64,000 bases of DNA from Paracoccus sediminicola. Lineage in GTDB: Bacteria; Pseudomonadota; Alphaproteobacteria; Rhodobacterales; Rhodobacteraceae. The notes below the pieces were generated by a model. It worked only from the letters and a program-made list of their open reading frames with translations. It was not told where the DNA came from and made no database searches. The DNA is taken from assembly GCF_027912835.1 (NCBI RefSeq), contig NZ_CP115768.1, positions 744,001 through 808,000 of the forward strand. Direction: 5' to 3'. The position numbers were made by a program, and so were the translations under genes. Position 1 is the stretch's first letter, and each line of letters opens with the position of its first letter. Below are positions 46,291 to 55,916 of this stretch, one piece after another.

Positions 46291-46887
46291 TCAATGCGGC
46301 TTCCAGGTGGCGACGCGCCAGACATAGACCACCACGATCGAGATCACGATCACCTTCGACACCGGGTCGATCACGCCCGAGACACGCTCGAACTGATCCT
46401 GAAGGATCAGCCCGGCGACGGTCAGCAGGATCGTCCAGATCGCGCTGCCGATGGTGGTCAGCAGCAGGAACCGGCCGAAGGGCATCGCCGCGATCCCCGC
46501 AGGAACCGAGATCAGCGTCCGAATCGCCGGAAGCATCCGGCCGAAGAAGACCGCCGTGCCGCCATGCCGGTTGAACCAGCCGATCGCACCATCGATATCC
46601 GACGGCGACATGGTGAAGACCCGGCCCCATCGCGCCGCCCAGCGCTTCAGCCGCGCCGCGCCGAACATCTGCCCGACCAGATACCACAGGCTGGTGCCCA
46701 GCACCGAGCCAGCCGTTCCCGCGACGATGGTCAGCGTCAGCCCCAGCCGTCCCTCGCCGACCAGATAGCCCGCCAGCGGCATGATGACCTCTGACGGGAT
46801 CGGCGGAAACACATTCTCCGCCAGCATGAGCAGAAACACCCCGGGATAACCCCAACCGTCGATCACCGACACGATCCAATCGAACAT
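46291..46887 (-). CDS. DedA-family membrane protein
   Basis: A 198-residue inner-membrane protein of the DedA/VTT family, whose members move or scramble undecaprenyl phosphate and phospholipids. Blocks: FLLMLAENVFPPIPSEVIMP near the start (the conserved Glu/Pro re-entrant loop), GTAGSVLGTSLWYLVGQMFG, FNRHGGTAVFFGRMLPAIRT and SVPAGIAAMPFGRFLL with the conserved R-x3-P-x-x-R. ATG at 46887 follows AGGTG; two GTG codons upstream are alternatives. Diverges from the metallopeptidase gene. Confidence 0.92.
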   Translation of the reverse strand: MFDWIVSVIDGWGYPGVFLLMLAENVFPPIPSEVIMPLAGYLVGEGRLGLTLTIVAGTAGSVLGTSLWYLVGQMFGAARLKRWAARWGRVFTMSPSDIDGAIGWFNRHGGTAVFFGRMLPAIRTLISVPAGIAAMPFGRFLLLTTIGSAIWTILLTVAGLILQDQFERVSGVIDPVSKVIVISIVVVYVWRVATWKPH

Positions 46888-47017
46888 CACTGTCACCTGT
46901 GTTAAACGCGCCCCCTCTCGCCCGGCTTGCGGGAACCGTCAAGCCCGCTTAGGGTTAACCCTTGCAAAATCGCGCCGATTTGCGGGCGCGGACAACGACT
47001 TGCAGGAGATAGCAGGG

Positions 47018-47851
47018 ATGCAGTGGCGTGGGCGGCGTGGCAGCCGAAACATCGATGATCGGCGCAGGATGGGCGCGGGCGGCGCGGGGTCGATCGGCCT
47101 TGTCGGGATGCTCGTCGTGCTCGGCGTCGGATATTTCTTCGGCGTGGACATCTCGCCTCTGGTGAGCGGCATGTCCGAGAGCCAGAGCTCCGGCGAGCCG
47201 CGGGAACTCACCGCCGAGGAGGAAGAGATGGGGCAGTTCGTCTCGGTCATTCTCGCGGAAACCGAGGATGTGTTCGGCGAGGCGCTGGGCGACGGCTACA
47301 CCGATCCGCAGATGGTGCTGTATTCGGGCGTCACCCAATCGGCCTGCGGCGGTGCCTCGGCGCAGATGGGGCCATTCTACTGCCCGGCGGACCAGAAAGT
47401 TTATCTCGACACCGATTTCTTCCAGGTGATGGAACGCCGGATGGGCGCGGGCGGCGATCTGGCTGCGGCCTATGTCATCGCCCATGAGGTCGGCCATCAC
47501 GCGCAGAACCAGCTTGGCATCCTGCCCAAGGTCACCGCGCAACGCCAGCGGTCGAGCCAGGAGGACAGCAACGCGCTTTCGGTGCTGACCGAGCTTCAGG
47601 CGGATTGCTTTGCCGGGGTCTGGGCGAAGGGCTCGGCGCAGGATCTGCGCATCACCCGCGAGGATATCGGCGAGGCGATGGACGCCGCCGCTGCGGTGGG
47701 CGACGACGCGCTGATGCAAAGCGCGGGCCGCGCGGTGGTGCCCGACGCCTTCACCCATGGCTCGTCGGCGCAGCGTCAGGACTGGTTCATGCGCGGTTTC
47801 GAAAGCGGCAGTTTTCGCAATTGCGACACCTTCTCGCAGGCCGGGCTGTAA
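47018..47851 (+). CDS. Putative neutral zinc metallopeptidase (YpfJ family)
   Basis: A 277-residue membrane-anchored protein of the zinc_peptidase/YpfJ family. MQWRGRRGSRNIDDRR and the glycine-rich run lead into one membrane helix (about 26-42), as in all family members. The catalytic motif is HEVGHH (His156, Glu157, His160), with ELQADCFAGVWA supplying the next ligand. Cys110 and Cys122 flank YSGVTQSACGGASA, where a disulfide is likely. The active site should face the periplasm. Protease activity is inferred from the motif. Confidence 0.92.
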   Translation: MQWRGRRGSRNIDDRRRMGAGGAGSIGLVGMLVVLGVGYFFGVDISPLVSGMSESQSSGEPRELTAEEEEMGQFVSVILAETEDVFGEALGDGYTDPQMVLYSGVTQSACGGASAQMGPFYCPADQKVYLDTDFFQVMERRMGAGGDLAAAYVIAHEVGHHAQNQLGILPKVTAQRQRSSQEDSNALSVLTELQADCFAGVWAKGSAQDLRITREDIGEAMDAAAAVGDDALMQSAGRAVVPDAFTHGSSAQRQDWFMRGFESGSFRNCDTFSQAGL

Positions 47852-47900
47852 GCAACGCTGCGCGGCCGGCGTGGCATGAGGTCGCGCCGGCGCCGCCCGC

Positions 47901-48086
47901 TCAGCGCGGCATGCGCGCGCCGCGTCCCCGCTCCAGCGTTGCCCAGTCGGGCCAGTAGCCGGATTTTTCCAGCACAACGATGACGATGGCGGCGGCGACG
48001 AGGCCGTAGACCAGCTTGACCATCTTCATGCTCGGCGGCTTGCGTGCCCAGCGCGAGGCGCGGAGCAGCCAGATCAGGTTGTTCAT
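47901..48086 (-). CDS. Small membrane-anchored hypothetical protein
   Basis: A 61-residue protein with a basic start (LLRASRWARKPPSMKMVK), one membrane helix (LVYGLVAAAIVIVVL) and a short end containing SGYWPDWATLERG. No known family. It sits between the YpfJ gene (convergent) and the Coq10/RatA gene (divergent, 47 bases). The charge and helix pattern make it a likely real gene, but evidence is limited. Confidence 0.55.
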   Translation of the reverse strand: MNNLIWLLRASRWARKPPSMKMVKLVYGLVAAAIVIVVLEKSGYWPDWATLERGRGARMPR

Positions 48087-48133
48087 ATCCGCCCCTTCGG
48101 TTATTTCCGGCGAAATCCTCGACGGAGCCCATT

Positions 48134-48583
48134 TTGCCCCACCGTTCTGAAACGCGCAAACTCCCCTATACCGCGCGCCAGATGTACGATCTGGTGGCCG
48201 ATGTCGAACGCTATCCCGAATTTCTTCCCTGGAACAGCGCCGCCCGCATCCGGTCCCGCGCCCCGCAGAAGGATGGCAGCGAGGTGATCGAGGCCGATCT
48301 GGTGATTTCCTTCAAGGTCTTCCGCGAACGTTTCGGCAGCCGCGTGACTCTGTGGCCCGAAGATCTGAAGATCGACACGGATTATCTCGACGGCCCGTTC
48401 CGCTATCTGCATTCCGGCTGGGCGTTCCGCGACCTTCCCGAGGGCGGCTGCGAAGTCGATTTCTTCGTCGATTTCGAATTCCGCAATGCCATCCTCGCCC
48501 GGCTGATCGGCGTGGTCTTCGACGAGGCCATGAGCCGCATCGTCCGCGCCTTCGAGACCCGCGCCCGCGCGCTTTACGGTTGA
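48134..48583 (+). CDS. Coq10/RatA-type START-domain protein
   Basis: A 149-residue protein of the polyketide-cyclase/START superfamily: YTARQMYDLVADVERYPEFL, PWNSAARI, then WAFRDLPEGGCEVDFFVDFE and FDEAMSRIVRAFETRARALYG. In eukaryotes and alphaproteobacteria this group (COQ10) binds ubiquinone and aids respiration; in E. coli the homologue RatA was described as a ribosome-association toxin. The ubiquinone role is more likely here. The start is TTG at 48134, with GGAG 8 bases upstream; no ATG fits. Confidence 0.88.
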   Translation: MPHRSETRKLPYTARQMYDLVADVERYPEFLPWNSAARIRSRAPQKDGSEVIEADLVISFKVFRERFGSRVTLWPEDLKIDTDYLDGPFRYLHSGWAFRDLPEGGCEVDFFVDFEFRNAILARLIGVVFDEAMSRIVRAFETRARALYG

Positions 48584-48688
48584 GCGCCCGCACCACGGCA
48601 ACGCCGCGCGCAACGCTGGCACCCGCACCATGAAAAGACAACAGCCCCGCCGGAGCGAGGCCTTCCGCGATATATTATCAAGAGATTT

Positions 48689-48763
48689 TGGCTCCGGCGG
48701 TAGGGATCGAACCTACGACCAATTGATTAACAGTCAACTGCTCTACCGCTGAGCTACGCCGGA
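48689..48763 (-). tRNA. tRNA-Asn (anticodon GTT)
   Basis: On the minus strand: acceptor TCCGGCG/CGCCGGA, D-arm GCTC/GAGC, anticodon arm TTGAC-TGTTAAT-CAA region with anticodon GTT, T-loop TTCGATC, encoded CCA. 75 bases. A weak promoter (CTGGAC, 17 bases, CTATAT) lies upstream. No integrase or attachment site is next to it. Confidence 0.96.
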
Positions 48764-48822
48764 ACACGGGGGCGATATAGCAACCGGATTCGGGGGCGTC
48801 CAGAGGGTTTGTCGCAAAATTT

Positions 48823-49662
48823 TCACCGAAGGGAAAATCGTGTTTCGGGTGTGATCGGGGCCGGGGCAATTGTCACGCCAAGCTCGGTCATCGCGATCAG
48901 GTGGGACAGCACATTGCGGGCTGCGGCGGGCAGCAATTTCTCGGGCACGTTATAGATGCGGCGGGCCAGAGTGCCGGCATCGGCGGCGCCGTCGCGCAAT
49001 GCGCCGAGGATCTGGCCGCTGCGGTCCTGGCGATGCGCGCGCAGCTCTGCCACGCGGGCGAGGGGGGCCTCCACCGCGTCGCCATGGGCGGGCAGCAGCC
49101 GCGCCGGGCGAAGTGCCTCGATCCGGTCGAGGCTGCGGAAATAATCCAGCAAATCTCCGTCGGGCGGCGAAATCAGCGTCGAGGACCAGCCGAGCACCAC
49201 ATCGCCGCAGAACATCGTGTCGTCCCAGAGAAACGCCATGTGATTGCCCATATGTCCCGGGGTGTGGACAGCGGTCAGCGTCCACTCCGCCGTCTCGATC
49301 CGGTCACCATCGCGCAGCAACCGGTCAGGGCAAAAGGCGAGGTCACGCCCTTCGCCGCCACCGGCCGAGGCGGCCAGCGACTGCATCAGAAGCGAGCGTC
49401 CTGCGTCGGCGGTGCCGAAGGCCAGCACCGGCGCCCCGGTGGCGCGGGCGAGCGCGGCGGCGCCCTCGGAATGGTCCAGATGGGCGTGGGTGACGATGAT
49501 ATGGGTGATGCGCCCGCCGCCCGCGCGCAGGATCGCCTCGCGATGTTCGGCAATATCGGGGCCGGGGTCGATCACCGCGATGCTGTCCTCTCCCAGAAGG
49601 AAGCTGTTCGTGCCGGGGCCGGTCAGCGGCGAGGGGTTGGGCGCGAGAATGGTCTGCAACAT
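48823..49662 (-). CDS. MBL-fold metallo-hydrolase (LACTB2-like)
   Basis: A 279-residue metallo-beta-lactamase-fold protein. The metal site is THAHLDH (His59, His61, Asp63, His64), with further ligands in HTPGHMGNH and GDVVLGW, and PAHGDAVEAPLARV downstream. The C-terminal winged-helix-like part (GTLARRIYNVPEKLLPAAAR, NVLSHLIAMTELG) matches the LACTB2 subgroup, some of which are endoribonucleases and others thioester hydrolases. Not a true beta-lactamase. Divergent from the histidine kinase gene, 61 bases apart. Confidence 0.9.
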   Translation of the reverse strand: MLQTILAPNPSPLTGPGTNSFLLGEDSIAVIDPGPDIAEHREAILRAGGGRITHIIVTHAHLDHSEGAAALARATGAPVLAFGTADAGRSLLMQSLAASAGGGEGRDLAFCPDRLLRDGDRIETAEWTLTAVHTPGHMGNHMAFLWDDTMFCGDVVLGWSSTLISPPDGDLLDYFRSLDRIEALRPARLLPAHGDAVEAPLARVAELRAHRQDRSGQILGALRDGAADAGTLARRIYNVPEKLLPAAARNVLSHLIAMTELGVTIAPAPITPETRFSLR

Positions 49663-49723
49663 CGCGGCGGGTTTCCCTGAACTGTGTCGCGCACTAACCT
49701 AGCCACGCAAGACAGGGGGCGCC

Positions 49724-51073
49724 ATGCAATTCGGACCCGATTTCGACTGGCTCAAGAAAGTGATGCCGCGGGGGCTTTATGGCCGGGCGGTGCTGATCCT
49801 GCTTCTGCCGGTGCTCACCCTGGTTCTGGTCGTGAGCATCATGTTCCTGCAGCGCCATTTCGAGGATGTGACGCGGCAGATGACCCGCAGCGTGGCGCTC
49901 GAGATCGGCTATGTCGTCCGCAGTTTCGAGGCAGAGCAGAATCCCGAACGCTCGCTGCATCAGGCCGCGGCGATCGCGCAGAATTTGCGGATCGGGATGG
50001 ATGTGCCCGGCCCGCCAGTCTCGGACAGCCGTGTCTTTTACGATGTGTCGGGGCGTATCGTCGCAGACGAGCTGCGCGACCAGCTTCCGCAAGTCGATCA
50101 TGTGGAGCTTGGCAATCTCGACCGGGTGCGGGTGGGGCTGAACGGGCCGCGCGGGCCCTATACGCTGTCATTCGACCGCGAACGGGTGAGCGCGTCGAAC
50201 CCGCATCAGCTATTGGTCCTGCTGGGGTTTTCCTCGATCCTGTTGACGGTGATCGCGGGCATATTCCTGCGCAACCAGCTGCGCCCGATCAAGCGGCTGG
50301 CTCAGGCGGCGGAGGGGTATGGCAGGGGGCGGCTGGTGCCGTATCGCCCCGGCGGCGCGGCCGAAATCCGCAGCGCGGGGACGGCGTTTCTGGACATGCG
50401 CAACCGGCTGGAGCGACTGGCCGAGCAGCGCGGGATGATGCTGACCGGGATCAGCCATGATTTGCGCACGCCGCTGACGCGGTTGCAGCTGTCGCTGTCG
50501 ATGCTGTCCCCGGATGTCGAGCCCGATGCCGAGGAAATCGCCGCGATGCGCCGCGATGTCGAGGATATGTCCAGCATGGTGAACGCATTTCTCGCATTCG
50601 CCCGCGATGCCGCGCAGGACGGGCAGTCCGAGACGCTGCCGCTATTGCCGTTTCTGCGCCGGATCGTCGACGATGCGGCACGCTCGGGGCATAATATCAG
50701 CCTGCACGCACCGGCCTCGGCAGCAGAGGATCAGGCCACCTTCCGGCCCGATATGCTGCGCCGCGCCATTGAAAACCTGATCGGCAATGCCGCGCGCTAT
50801 GGCGAGCAGACCCGGATCGAGCTTGCGCTGACGCCGCGCGCGGTCCGCATCGCCGTCGAGGATGACGGGCCGGGCATCCCCGAGGACCAGATCGAAGAGG
50901 CACTGCGCCCGTTCAGCCGGCTCGATCCGGCGCGCTCGCGCAATCGCGGCGAGGGGGCTGGGCTGGGGCTGGCCATCGCCGCCGACACGGCGCGGAATCT
51001 GGGCGGGCAGCTGCGGCTCGGGCGCAGCGAGACGCTGGGCGGGCTGCGCGCCGAGATCGCCTTTCCGCGTTAG
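49724..51073 (+). CDS. EnvZ-like sensor histidine kinase
   Basis: A 449-residue membrane kinase. Helix 1 at about 21-42, a periplasmic domain of some 120 residues, helix 2 at about 164-183, a HAMP linker (RNQLRPIKRLAQAAEGYGRG), the dimerisation box GISHDLRTPLTRLQL with phospho-acceptor His245, and the ATPase region with N box ENLIGNAARYG, G1 VEDDGPGIP, F and G2 GEGAGLGLAIA. The layout resembles EnvZ. No response-regulator gene lies within the window, so its partner is encoded elsewhere. It stands directly upstream of the str operon with its own 3' gap. Confidence 0.92.
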   Translation: MQFGPDFDWLKKVMPRGLYGRAVLILLLPVLTLVLVVSIMFLQRHFEDVTRQMTRSVALEIGYVVRSFEAEQNPERSLHQAAAIAQNLRIGMDVPGPPVSDSRVFYDVSGRIVADELRDQLPQVDHVELGNLDRVRVGLNGPRGPYTLSFDRERVSASNPHQLLVLLGFSSILLTVIAGIFLRNQLRPIKRLAQAAEGYGRGRLVPYRPGGAAEIRSAGTAFLDMRNRLERLAEQRGMMLTGISHDLRTPLTRLQLSLSMLSPDVEPDAEEIAAMRRDVEDMSSMVNAFLAFARDAAQDGQSETLPLLPFLRRIVDDAARSGHNISLHAPASAAEDQATFRPDMLRRAIENLIGNAARYGEQTRIELALTPRAVRIAVEDDGPGIPEDQIEEALRPFSRLDPARSRNRGEGAGLGLAIAADTARNLGGQLRLGRSETLGGLRAEIAFPR

Positions 51074-51164
51074 CGCAGGGACGGGGTTGCGAAGCCCCGC
51101 CGCGCTTCCCATCTGAATGGCATCATGGGGCAGATCCTCAGCCCGGTCTGCCCGGCGCCGCTTG

Positions 51165-51193
51165 TTGACAGCCTTGGCGAATCCGCCTATAGC
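51165..51193 (+). promoter_or_regulatory. Promoter of the str operon (rpsL)
   Basis: TTGACA at 51165-51170, exactly 17 bases, then TATAGC at 51188-51193. The best sigma-70-type match in the window, leaving a leader of about 215 bases before rpsL. The 342-base gap between the histidine kinase gene and rpsL holds this promoter and no reading frame I trust. Confidence 0.85.
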
Positions 51194-51415
51194 CCGCCCG
51201 TCCCGGAGTGTTCGATTTCCGGGGTCCAGAACCTGATGGTCTCGATGACGGCCCCTTGGCCGCGAAGTCTGACCTGAATTCCGCTGGATAGCCCCGCCGT
51301 GCCCTGAAACGGGACCGGATGGGGCTTTGGCTTTTTGCGATTCGCGCAACTGGCCGTCGAGAAGTGGCGCAGCCGGGTGGCTGCGAGTATTGACAGAAGC
51401 AAGACGGGGAACCGA

Positions 51416-51787
51416 ATGCCGACGATTCAACAGCTGATCCGCAAGCCGCGGCAGCCGAAAGTGCAGCGATCCAAATCGCAGCACCTCCAGGGATGCCCGC
51501 AGAAGCGCGGCGTCTGCACGCGCGTCTATACCACGACGCCGAAGAAACCGAACTCCGCCATGCGGAAGGTCGCTAAGGTGCGCCTGACGAATGGCTTCGA
51601 GGTCATCTCTTACATTCCGGGCGAGAAGCACAACCTCCAGGAACACAGCGTCGTGCTGATCCGTGGCGGCCGTGTGAAAGACCTTCCGGGTGTCCGTTAC
51701 CACATCCTGCGCGGTGTGCTGGATACCCAGGGCGTCAAGGACCGTCGTCAGCGCCGCTCGAAATACGGCGCCAAGCGTCCGAAGTAA
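51416..51787 (+). CDS. rpsL: 30S ribosomal protein uS12
   Basis: Decoding-centre protein, 123 residues. [14 protein letters not shown], then [20 protein letters not shown] and [20 protein letters not shown]. The two lysines altered in streptomycin resistance (E. coli Lys43 in TPKKPNSA, Lys88 in RVKDLPG) are present, so the sequence is of the sensitive type. First gene of the str operon. Confidence 0.98.
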   Translation: MPTIQQLIRKPRQPKVQRSKSQHLQGCPQKRGVCTRVYTTTPKKPNSAMRKVAKVRLTNGFEVISYIPGEKHNLQEHSVVLIRGGRVKDLPGVRYHILRGVLDTQGVKDRRQRRSKYGAKRPK

Positions 51788-51799
51788 GGAGAGAGATCC

Positions 51800-52270
51800 A
51801 TGTCACGTCGTCACGCTGCTGAGAAGCGCGAAGTGCTGCCCGACGCCAAGTTCGGCGATCGCGTGCTCACCAAATTCATGAACAACCTGATGGTTGACGG
51901 CAAGAAATCGGTCGCCGAGCGCATCGTCTATAACGCGCTCGACCGCGTTCAGACCAAGCTGAAGCGCGAGCCGGTCGAAATCTTCCACGAAGCCCTCGAC
52001 AATGTGAAGCCTTCGGTCGAAGTGCGCTCGCGCCGCGTCGGCGGTGCCACCTATCAGGTGCCGGTCGAGGTGCGTCCGATCCGCCGCGAGGCTCTGGCCA
52101 TCCGCTGGCTGATCACCGCGGCCAAGAACCGCAACGAGAACACCATGGAAGAGCGCCTTGCGGGCGAGCTTGCCGACGCCGTCAACGGCCGCGGCACCGC
52201 CGTCAAGAAGCGCGAAGACACCCACAAGATGGCCGACGCGAACAAAGCGTTCAGCCATTACCGCTGGTAA
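51800..52270 (+). CDS. rpsG: 30S ribosomal protein uS7
   Basis: A 156-residue 16S rRNA head-binding protein that starts assembly of the 3' major domain. [20 protein letters not shown], then [39 protein letters not shown] and the C-terminal [27 protein letters not shown] precedes ATG. 12 bases after rpsL. Confidence 0.98.
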   Translation: MSRRHAAEKREVLPDAKFGDRVLTKFMNNLMVDGKKSVAERIVYNALDRVQTKLKREPVEIFHEALDNVKPSVEVRSRRVGGATYQVPVEVRPIRREALAIRWLITAAKNRNENTMEERLAGELADAVNGRGTAVKKREDTHKMADANKAFSHYRW

Positions 52271-52285
52271 ACGGAAGGACTTCTT

Positions 52286-54409
52286 ATGCCCCGCGATTAT
52301 CCGATTCAGCGTTACCGTAACTTCGGCATCATGGCTCACATCGATGCCGGCAAGACGACGACGACTGAACGCATCCTGTTCTACACGGGCAAGTCGCACA
52401 AGATCGGGGAAGTCCATGATGGCGCCGCCACCATGGACTGGATGGAGCAAGAGGCCGAGCGCGGCATCACCATCACCTCGGCTGCGACCACGACCTTCTG
52501 GCAGCGTCAGGAAGACCCGACCGAAGACGGCACCTCGGACACGAAGTTCCGTTTCAACATCATCGACACCCCCGGCCACGTCGACTTCACCATCGAGGTC
52601 GAGCGTTCGCTGGCGGTTCTGGATGGTGCGATCTGCCTTCTGGACGCCAATGCCGGTGTCGAGCCGCAGACCGAAACCGTCTGGCGTCAGGCCGACCGCT
52701 ACAAGGTTCCGCGCATCGTGTTCGTCAACAAGATGGACAAGATCGGTGCCGACTTCTTCAACTGCGTCAACATGATCAAGGACCGCACCGGCGGCACCCC
52801 GTGCCCGATCGCCCTGCCGATCGGCGCCGAGGACAAGCTGGAAGGCATCATCGACCTGATCAAGATGGAAGAATGGACCTGGCGCGGCGAAGATCTGGGC
52901 GCGTCCTGGACCCGTCAGCCGATCCGTGACGAGCTGAAGGATCAGGCCGACGAATGGCGTTCGAACATGATCGAGCTTGCCGTCGAGCAGGACGATGACG
53001 CCATGGAGCAGTATCTCGAAGGCAACGAGCCCGACGAGGCAAAGCTGCGCGAGCTCATCCGCAAGGGCACGCTGTCGCTGAGCTTCTTCCCGGTCATGGC
53101 CGGATCTGCCTTCAAGAACAAGGGTGTGCAGCCGCTTCTTAACGCGGTGATCGACTTCCTGCCGGCGCCGACCGACGTGCCGACGCTGATGGGCTTCTCG
53201 CCCGATGACGAGGAAGAAGAGCGCAATATCGCCCGTCCCGCCGAAGACGAAGCGCCCTTCTCGGCGCTGGCGTTCAAGATCATGAACGACCCCTTTGTCG
53301 GTTCGCTGACCTTCACCCGGATCTATTCGGGCATCATCAGCAAGGGCGACACGATGCTGAACTCGACCAAAGGCAAGCGCGAGCGTGTCGGTCGGATGAT
53401 GCTGATGCACTCGAACAACCGTGAAGAGATCGAAAACGCCTATGCCGGCGACATCATCGCGCTGGCGGGTCTGAAGGAAACCACCACGGGCGACACGCTG
53501 TCGGATCCGAACAAGCAGGTGGTTCTGGAAACCATGACCTTCCCGGAACCGGTGATCGAGATCGCGGTGGAACCGAAGTCGAAGGCCGACCAGGAAAAGA
53601 TGGGCCTCGCCCTTCAGCGCCTGGCTGCCGAAGACCCCTCTTTCCGCGTCGAGACCGATCTGGAATCGGGCCAGACCATCATGAAGGGGATGGGCGAACT
53701 CCATCTCGACATTCTGGTCGATCGCATGAAGCGCGAATTCAAGGTCGAGGCGAATATCGGTGCGCCGCAGGTGGCCTATCGCGAAACCATCTCGACCGAG
53801 GCCGAGATCGACTATACGCACAAGAAACAGTCCGGCGGTACCGGCCAGTTCGCGCGCGTAAAGATGATCATCACCCCGACCGAGCCGGGCGAAGGTTACT
53901 CTTTCGAAAGCCGGATCGTCGGTGGTGCGGTGCCGAAGGAATACATTCCCGGCGTCGAGAAAGGCATCAAGTCGGTCATGGATTCCGGCCCGCTGGCCGG
54001 CTTCCCGGTCATCGACTTCAAGGTCGCCCTGGTTGACGGTGCGTTCCACGATGTCGACTCGTCGGTGCTGGCCTTCGAAATCGCTGCGCGTGCGGGGATG
54101 CGTGAAGGTCTGCGCAAGGCAGGTGCAAAGCTGCTGGAACCGATCATGCGCGTCGAAGTGGTCACCCCGGAGGAGTATACCGGTTCGATCATCGGCGACC
54201 TGACCTCGCGTCGGGGCATGGTTCGCGGACAGGACAGCCGCGGCAACGCAAACGTCATCGACGCTTTCGTGCCGCTGGCCAATATGTTCGGCTATATCAA
54301 CAACCTGCGTTCGATGTCTTCGGGCCGCGCGGTGTTCACGATGCAGTTCGACCATTACGACGCCGTGCCGCAGAACATCTCGGACGAGATCCAGAAGAAA
54401 TACGCGTAA
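52286..54409 (+). CDS. fusA: Elongation factor G
   Basis: Translocation GTPase of 707 residues. G1 [12 protein letters not shown], the effector [12 protein letters not shown]3 DTPGHVDF, G4 NKMDK, then domains II to V with [18 protein letters not shown] and [10 protein letters not shown] near the end. A long unspaced insert is seen in the G' region as in other EF-Gs. 15 bases after rpsG, same operon. An antisense frame covering most of this gene is an artefact of codon bias. Confidence 0.98.
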   Translation: MPRDYPIQRYRNFGIMAHIDAGKTTTTERILFYTGKSHKIGEVHDGAATMDWMEQEAERGITITSAATTTFWQRQEDPTEDGTSDTKFRFNIIDTPGHVDFTIEVERSLAVLDGAICLLDANAGVEPQTETVWRQADRYKVPRIVFVNKMDKIGADFFNCVNMIKDRTGGTPCPIALPIGAEDKLEGIIDLIKMEEWTWRGEDLGASWTRQPIRDELKDQADEWRSNMIELAVEQDDDAMEQYLEGNEPDEAKLRELIRKGTLSLSFFPVMAGSAFKNKGVQPLLNAVIDFLPAPTDVPTLMGFSPDDEEEERNIARPAEDEAPFSALAFKIMNDPFVGSLTFTRIYSGIISKGDTMLNSTKGKRERVGRMMLMHSNNREEIENAYAGDIIALAGLKETTTGDTLSDPNKQVVLETMTFPEPVIEIAVEPKSKADQEKMGLALQRLAAEDPSFRVETDLESGQTIMKGMGELHLDILVDRMKREFKVEANIGAPQVAYRETISTEAEIDYTHKKQSGGTGQFARVKMIITPTEPGEGYSFESRIVGGAVPKEYIPGVEKGIKSVMDSGPLAGFPVIDFKVALVDGAFHDVDSSVLAFEIAARAGMREGLRKAGAKLLEPIMRVEVVTPEEYTGSIIGDLTSRRGMVRGQDSRGNANVIDAFVPLANMFGYINNLRSMSSGRAVFTMQFDHYDAVPQNISDEIQKKYA

Positions 54410-54448
54410 TCAAGGCGGTGCGGGGGAAACCTCGCGCCCTACCACCCC

Positions 54449-54471
54449 CGTAGGGTGCGCCACGGCGCACC
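54449..54471 (+). repeat. REP-like 23-base palindrome, copy 1
   Basis: Begins CGTAGGGTGCGCC and ends GGCGCACC; the two halves pair (GGTGCGCC/GGCGCACC). Located in the 83-base gap between fusA and tuf. Two further copies follow tuf. It could fold in the fusA-tuf mRNA and affect the relative expression of tuf. Confidence 0.7.
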
Positions 54472-54492
54472 GTCACTCAAAGGAGCTTTGCA

Positions 54493-55668
54493 ATGGCAAA
54501 AGCAAAATTCGAACGGAACAAGCCGCACGTCAACATTGGCACGATCGGTCACGTTGACCACGGCAAGACGACGCTGACGGCGGCGATCACGAAGTATTTC
54601 GGCGATTTCCGCGCCTATGACCAGATCGACGGCGCGCCCGAGGAAAAGGCCCGCGGGATCACCATCTCGACCGCGCATGTCGAGTATGAGACCGATGACC
54701 GCCACTATGCGCATGTGGACTGCCCCGGCCACGCCGACTATGTGAAGAACATGATCACCGGTGCCGCCCAGATGGACGGCGCGATCCTGGTGGTGAACGC
54801 GGCTGACGGCCCGATGCCGCAGACGCGCGAACACATCCTGCTGGGCCGCCAGGTCGGCATCCCCTATATCGTGGTGTACCTGAACAAGGTCGACCAGGTC
54901 GATGACGAGGAACTGCTGGAGCTGGTCGAGATGGAAGTGCGCGAGCTTCTGTCCTCCTACGAATATCCGGGCGACGACATTCCGATCATCAAGGGCTCGG
55001 CTCTGGCCGCTCTGGAAGGCCGCGACCCGGAAATCGGCGAGAACTCGATCCGCGAGCTGATGAAGGCCGTGGACGAATACATCCCGACCCCGGAGCGTGC
55101 GGTCGACCAGCCCTTCCTGATGCCGATCGAGGACGTGTTCTCGATCTCGGGCCGCGGCACGGTTGTGACCGGCCGGGTCGAGCGTGGCGCGGTGAATGTG
55201 GGCGACGAGCTGGAAATCGTCGGCATCCGCGACACCAAGAAGACCACCTGCACGGGCGTCGAGATGTTCCGCAAGCTCTTGGATCGTGGTGAGGCCGGCG
55301 ACAATATCGGCGCGCTGCTGCGCGGGATCGAGCGTGACGGCGTCGAGCGCGGTCAGGTTCTGGCCAAGCCGGGCTCGGTGACCCCGCACACGAAGTTCGA
55401 GGCCGAGGCCTATATCCTGACCAAGGAAGAGGGTGGCCGCCACACGCCGTTCTTCGCGAATTACCGCCCGCAATTCTACTTCCGCACGACGGATGTGACG
55501 GGTTCGGTGACGCTGCCGGAAGGCACCGAGATGGTGATGCCGGGCGACAACCTGAAATTCGAGGTCGAGCTGATCGCTCCGATCGCGATGGAAGAAAAAC
55601 TGCGCTTCGCCATCCGCGAAGGCGGTCGCACCGTCGGCGCCGGCGTGGTGGCCAAGATCATCGAGTGA
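54493..55668 (+). CDS. tuf: Elongation factor Tu
   Basis: The 391-residue GTPase that brings aminoacyl-tRNA to the ribosome. P-loop GHVDHGKTT, effector [29 protein letters not shown] and SAL regions, then domains II and III to KIIE. Alphaproteobacteria often carry two tuf copies; only one is in the window. 83 bases after fusA, with a REP-like palindrome between. Confidence 0.98.
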   Translation: MAKAKFERNKPHVNIGTIGHVDHGKTTLTAAITKYFGDFRAYDQIDGAPEEKARGITISTAHVEYETDDRHYAHVDCPGHADYVKNMITGAAQMDGAILVVNAADGPMPQTREHILLGRQVGIPYIVVYLNKVDQVDDEELLELVEMEVRELLSSYEYPGDDIPIIKGSALAALEGRDPEIGENSIRELMKAVDEYIPTPERAVDQPFLMPIEDVFSISGRGTVVTGRVERGAVNVGDELEIVGIRDTKKTTCTGVEMFRKLLDRGEAGDNIGALLRGIERDGVERGQVLAKPGSVTPHTKFEAEAYILTKEEGGRHTPFFANYRPQFYFRTTDVTGSVTLPEGTEMVMPGDNLKFEVELIAPIAMEEKLRFAIREGGRTVGAGVVAKIIE

Positions 55669-55683
55669 TGATGGCAGAAACGC

Positions 55684-55706
55684 CGTAGGGCGGGCCTCAG
55701 CCCGCC
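55684..55706 (+). repeat. REP-like 23-base palindrome, copy 2
   Basis: Begins CGTAGGGCGGGCC and ends AGCCCGCC; arms GGCGGGC/GCCCGCC. It starts 16 bases after the tuf stop and directly precedes the tuf terminator. Confidence 0.7.
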
Positions 55707-55721
55707 TTGCCAGAAAGCGAG

Positions 55722-55749
55722 GCCCGTCCCGAAAGGGGCGGGCTTTTTT
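55722..55749 (+). terminator. Terminator of the str operon after tuf
   Basis: A 9-bp stem GCCCGTCCC/GGGGCGGGC (one G-U) with a GAAA loop, followed by six T. A classical intrinsic terminator, which separates tuf from the S10 genes and the inserted SRA-type gene. Confidence 0.93.
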
Positions 55750-55770
55750 GTGGGCGGCGGTTCGAGGGGC

Positions 55771-55793
55771 GGTGCGCTGAAGCGCAGCCTACG
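55771..55793 (-). repeat. REP-like 23-base palindrome, copy 3 (inverted)
   Basis: On the minus strand it begins CGTAGGCTGCGCTTC and ends AGCGCACC. Same length and ends as copies 1 and 2. It lies between the tuf terminator and the SRA-type gene, opposite in orientation to copy 2, so the pair brackets the terminator. Confidence 0.7.
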
Positions 55794-55916
55794 ACGGGGC
55801 GGCAGTTCGCTGAAGTGGATCTTAGCTCGATCGCACTCTCACAAGATTTCCGGGGTGGCAATATTGCCAAATGGCCTGCAAGATATCTTCGAAAACTAGG
55901 AGTAGTTCTAACGACC

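Noticed and set aside
40645..48763. tRNA-Gly and tRNA-Asn as integration sites of a genomic island
   Set aside because: No integrase, no direct repeat of the tRNA 3' end and no shift in gene type next to either tRNA.
48823..49662. MBL protein as a beta-lactamase resistance gene
   Set aside because: Its C-terminal part and motif order fit the LACTB2 hydrolase group, and there is no signal peptide.
51803..54355. Very long open frame antisense to fusA
   Set aside because: High GC and strong codon bias of fusA remove stops from the antisense frame. The product has no recognisable domain and no ribosome site, and fusA is certain.
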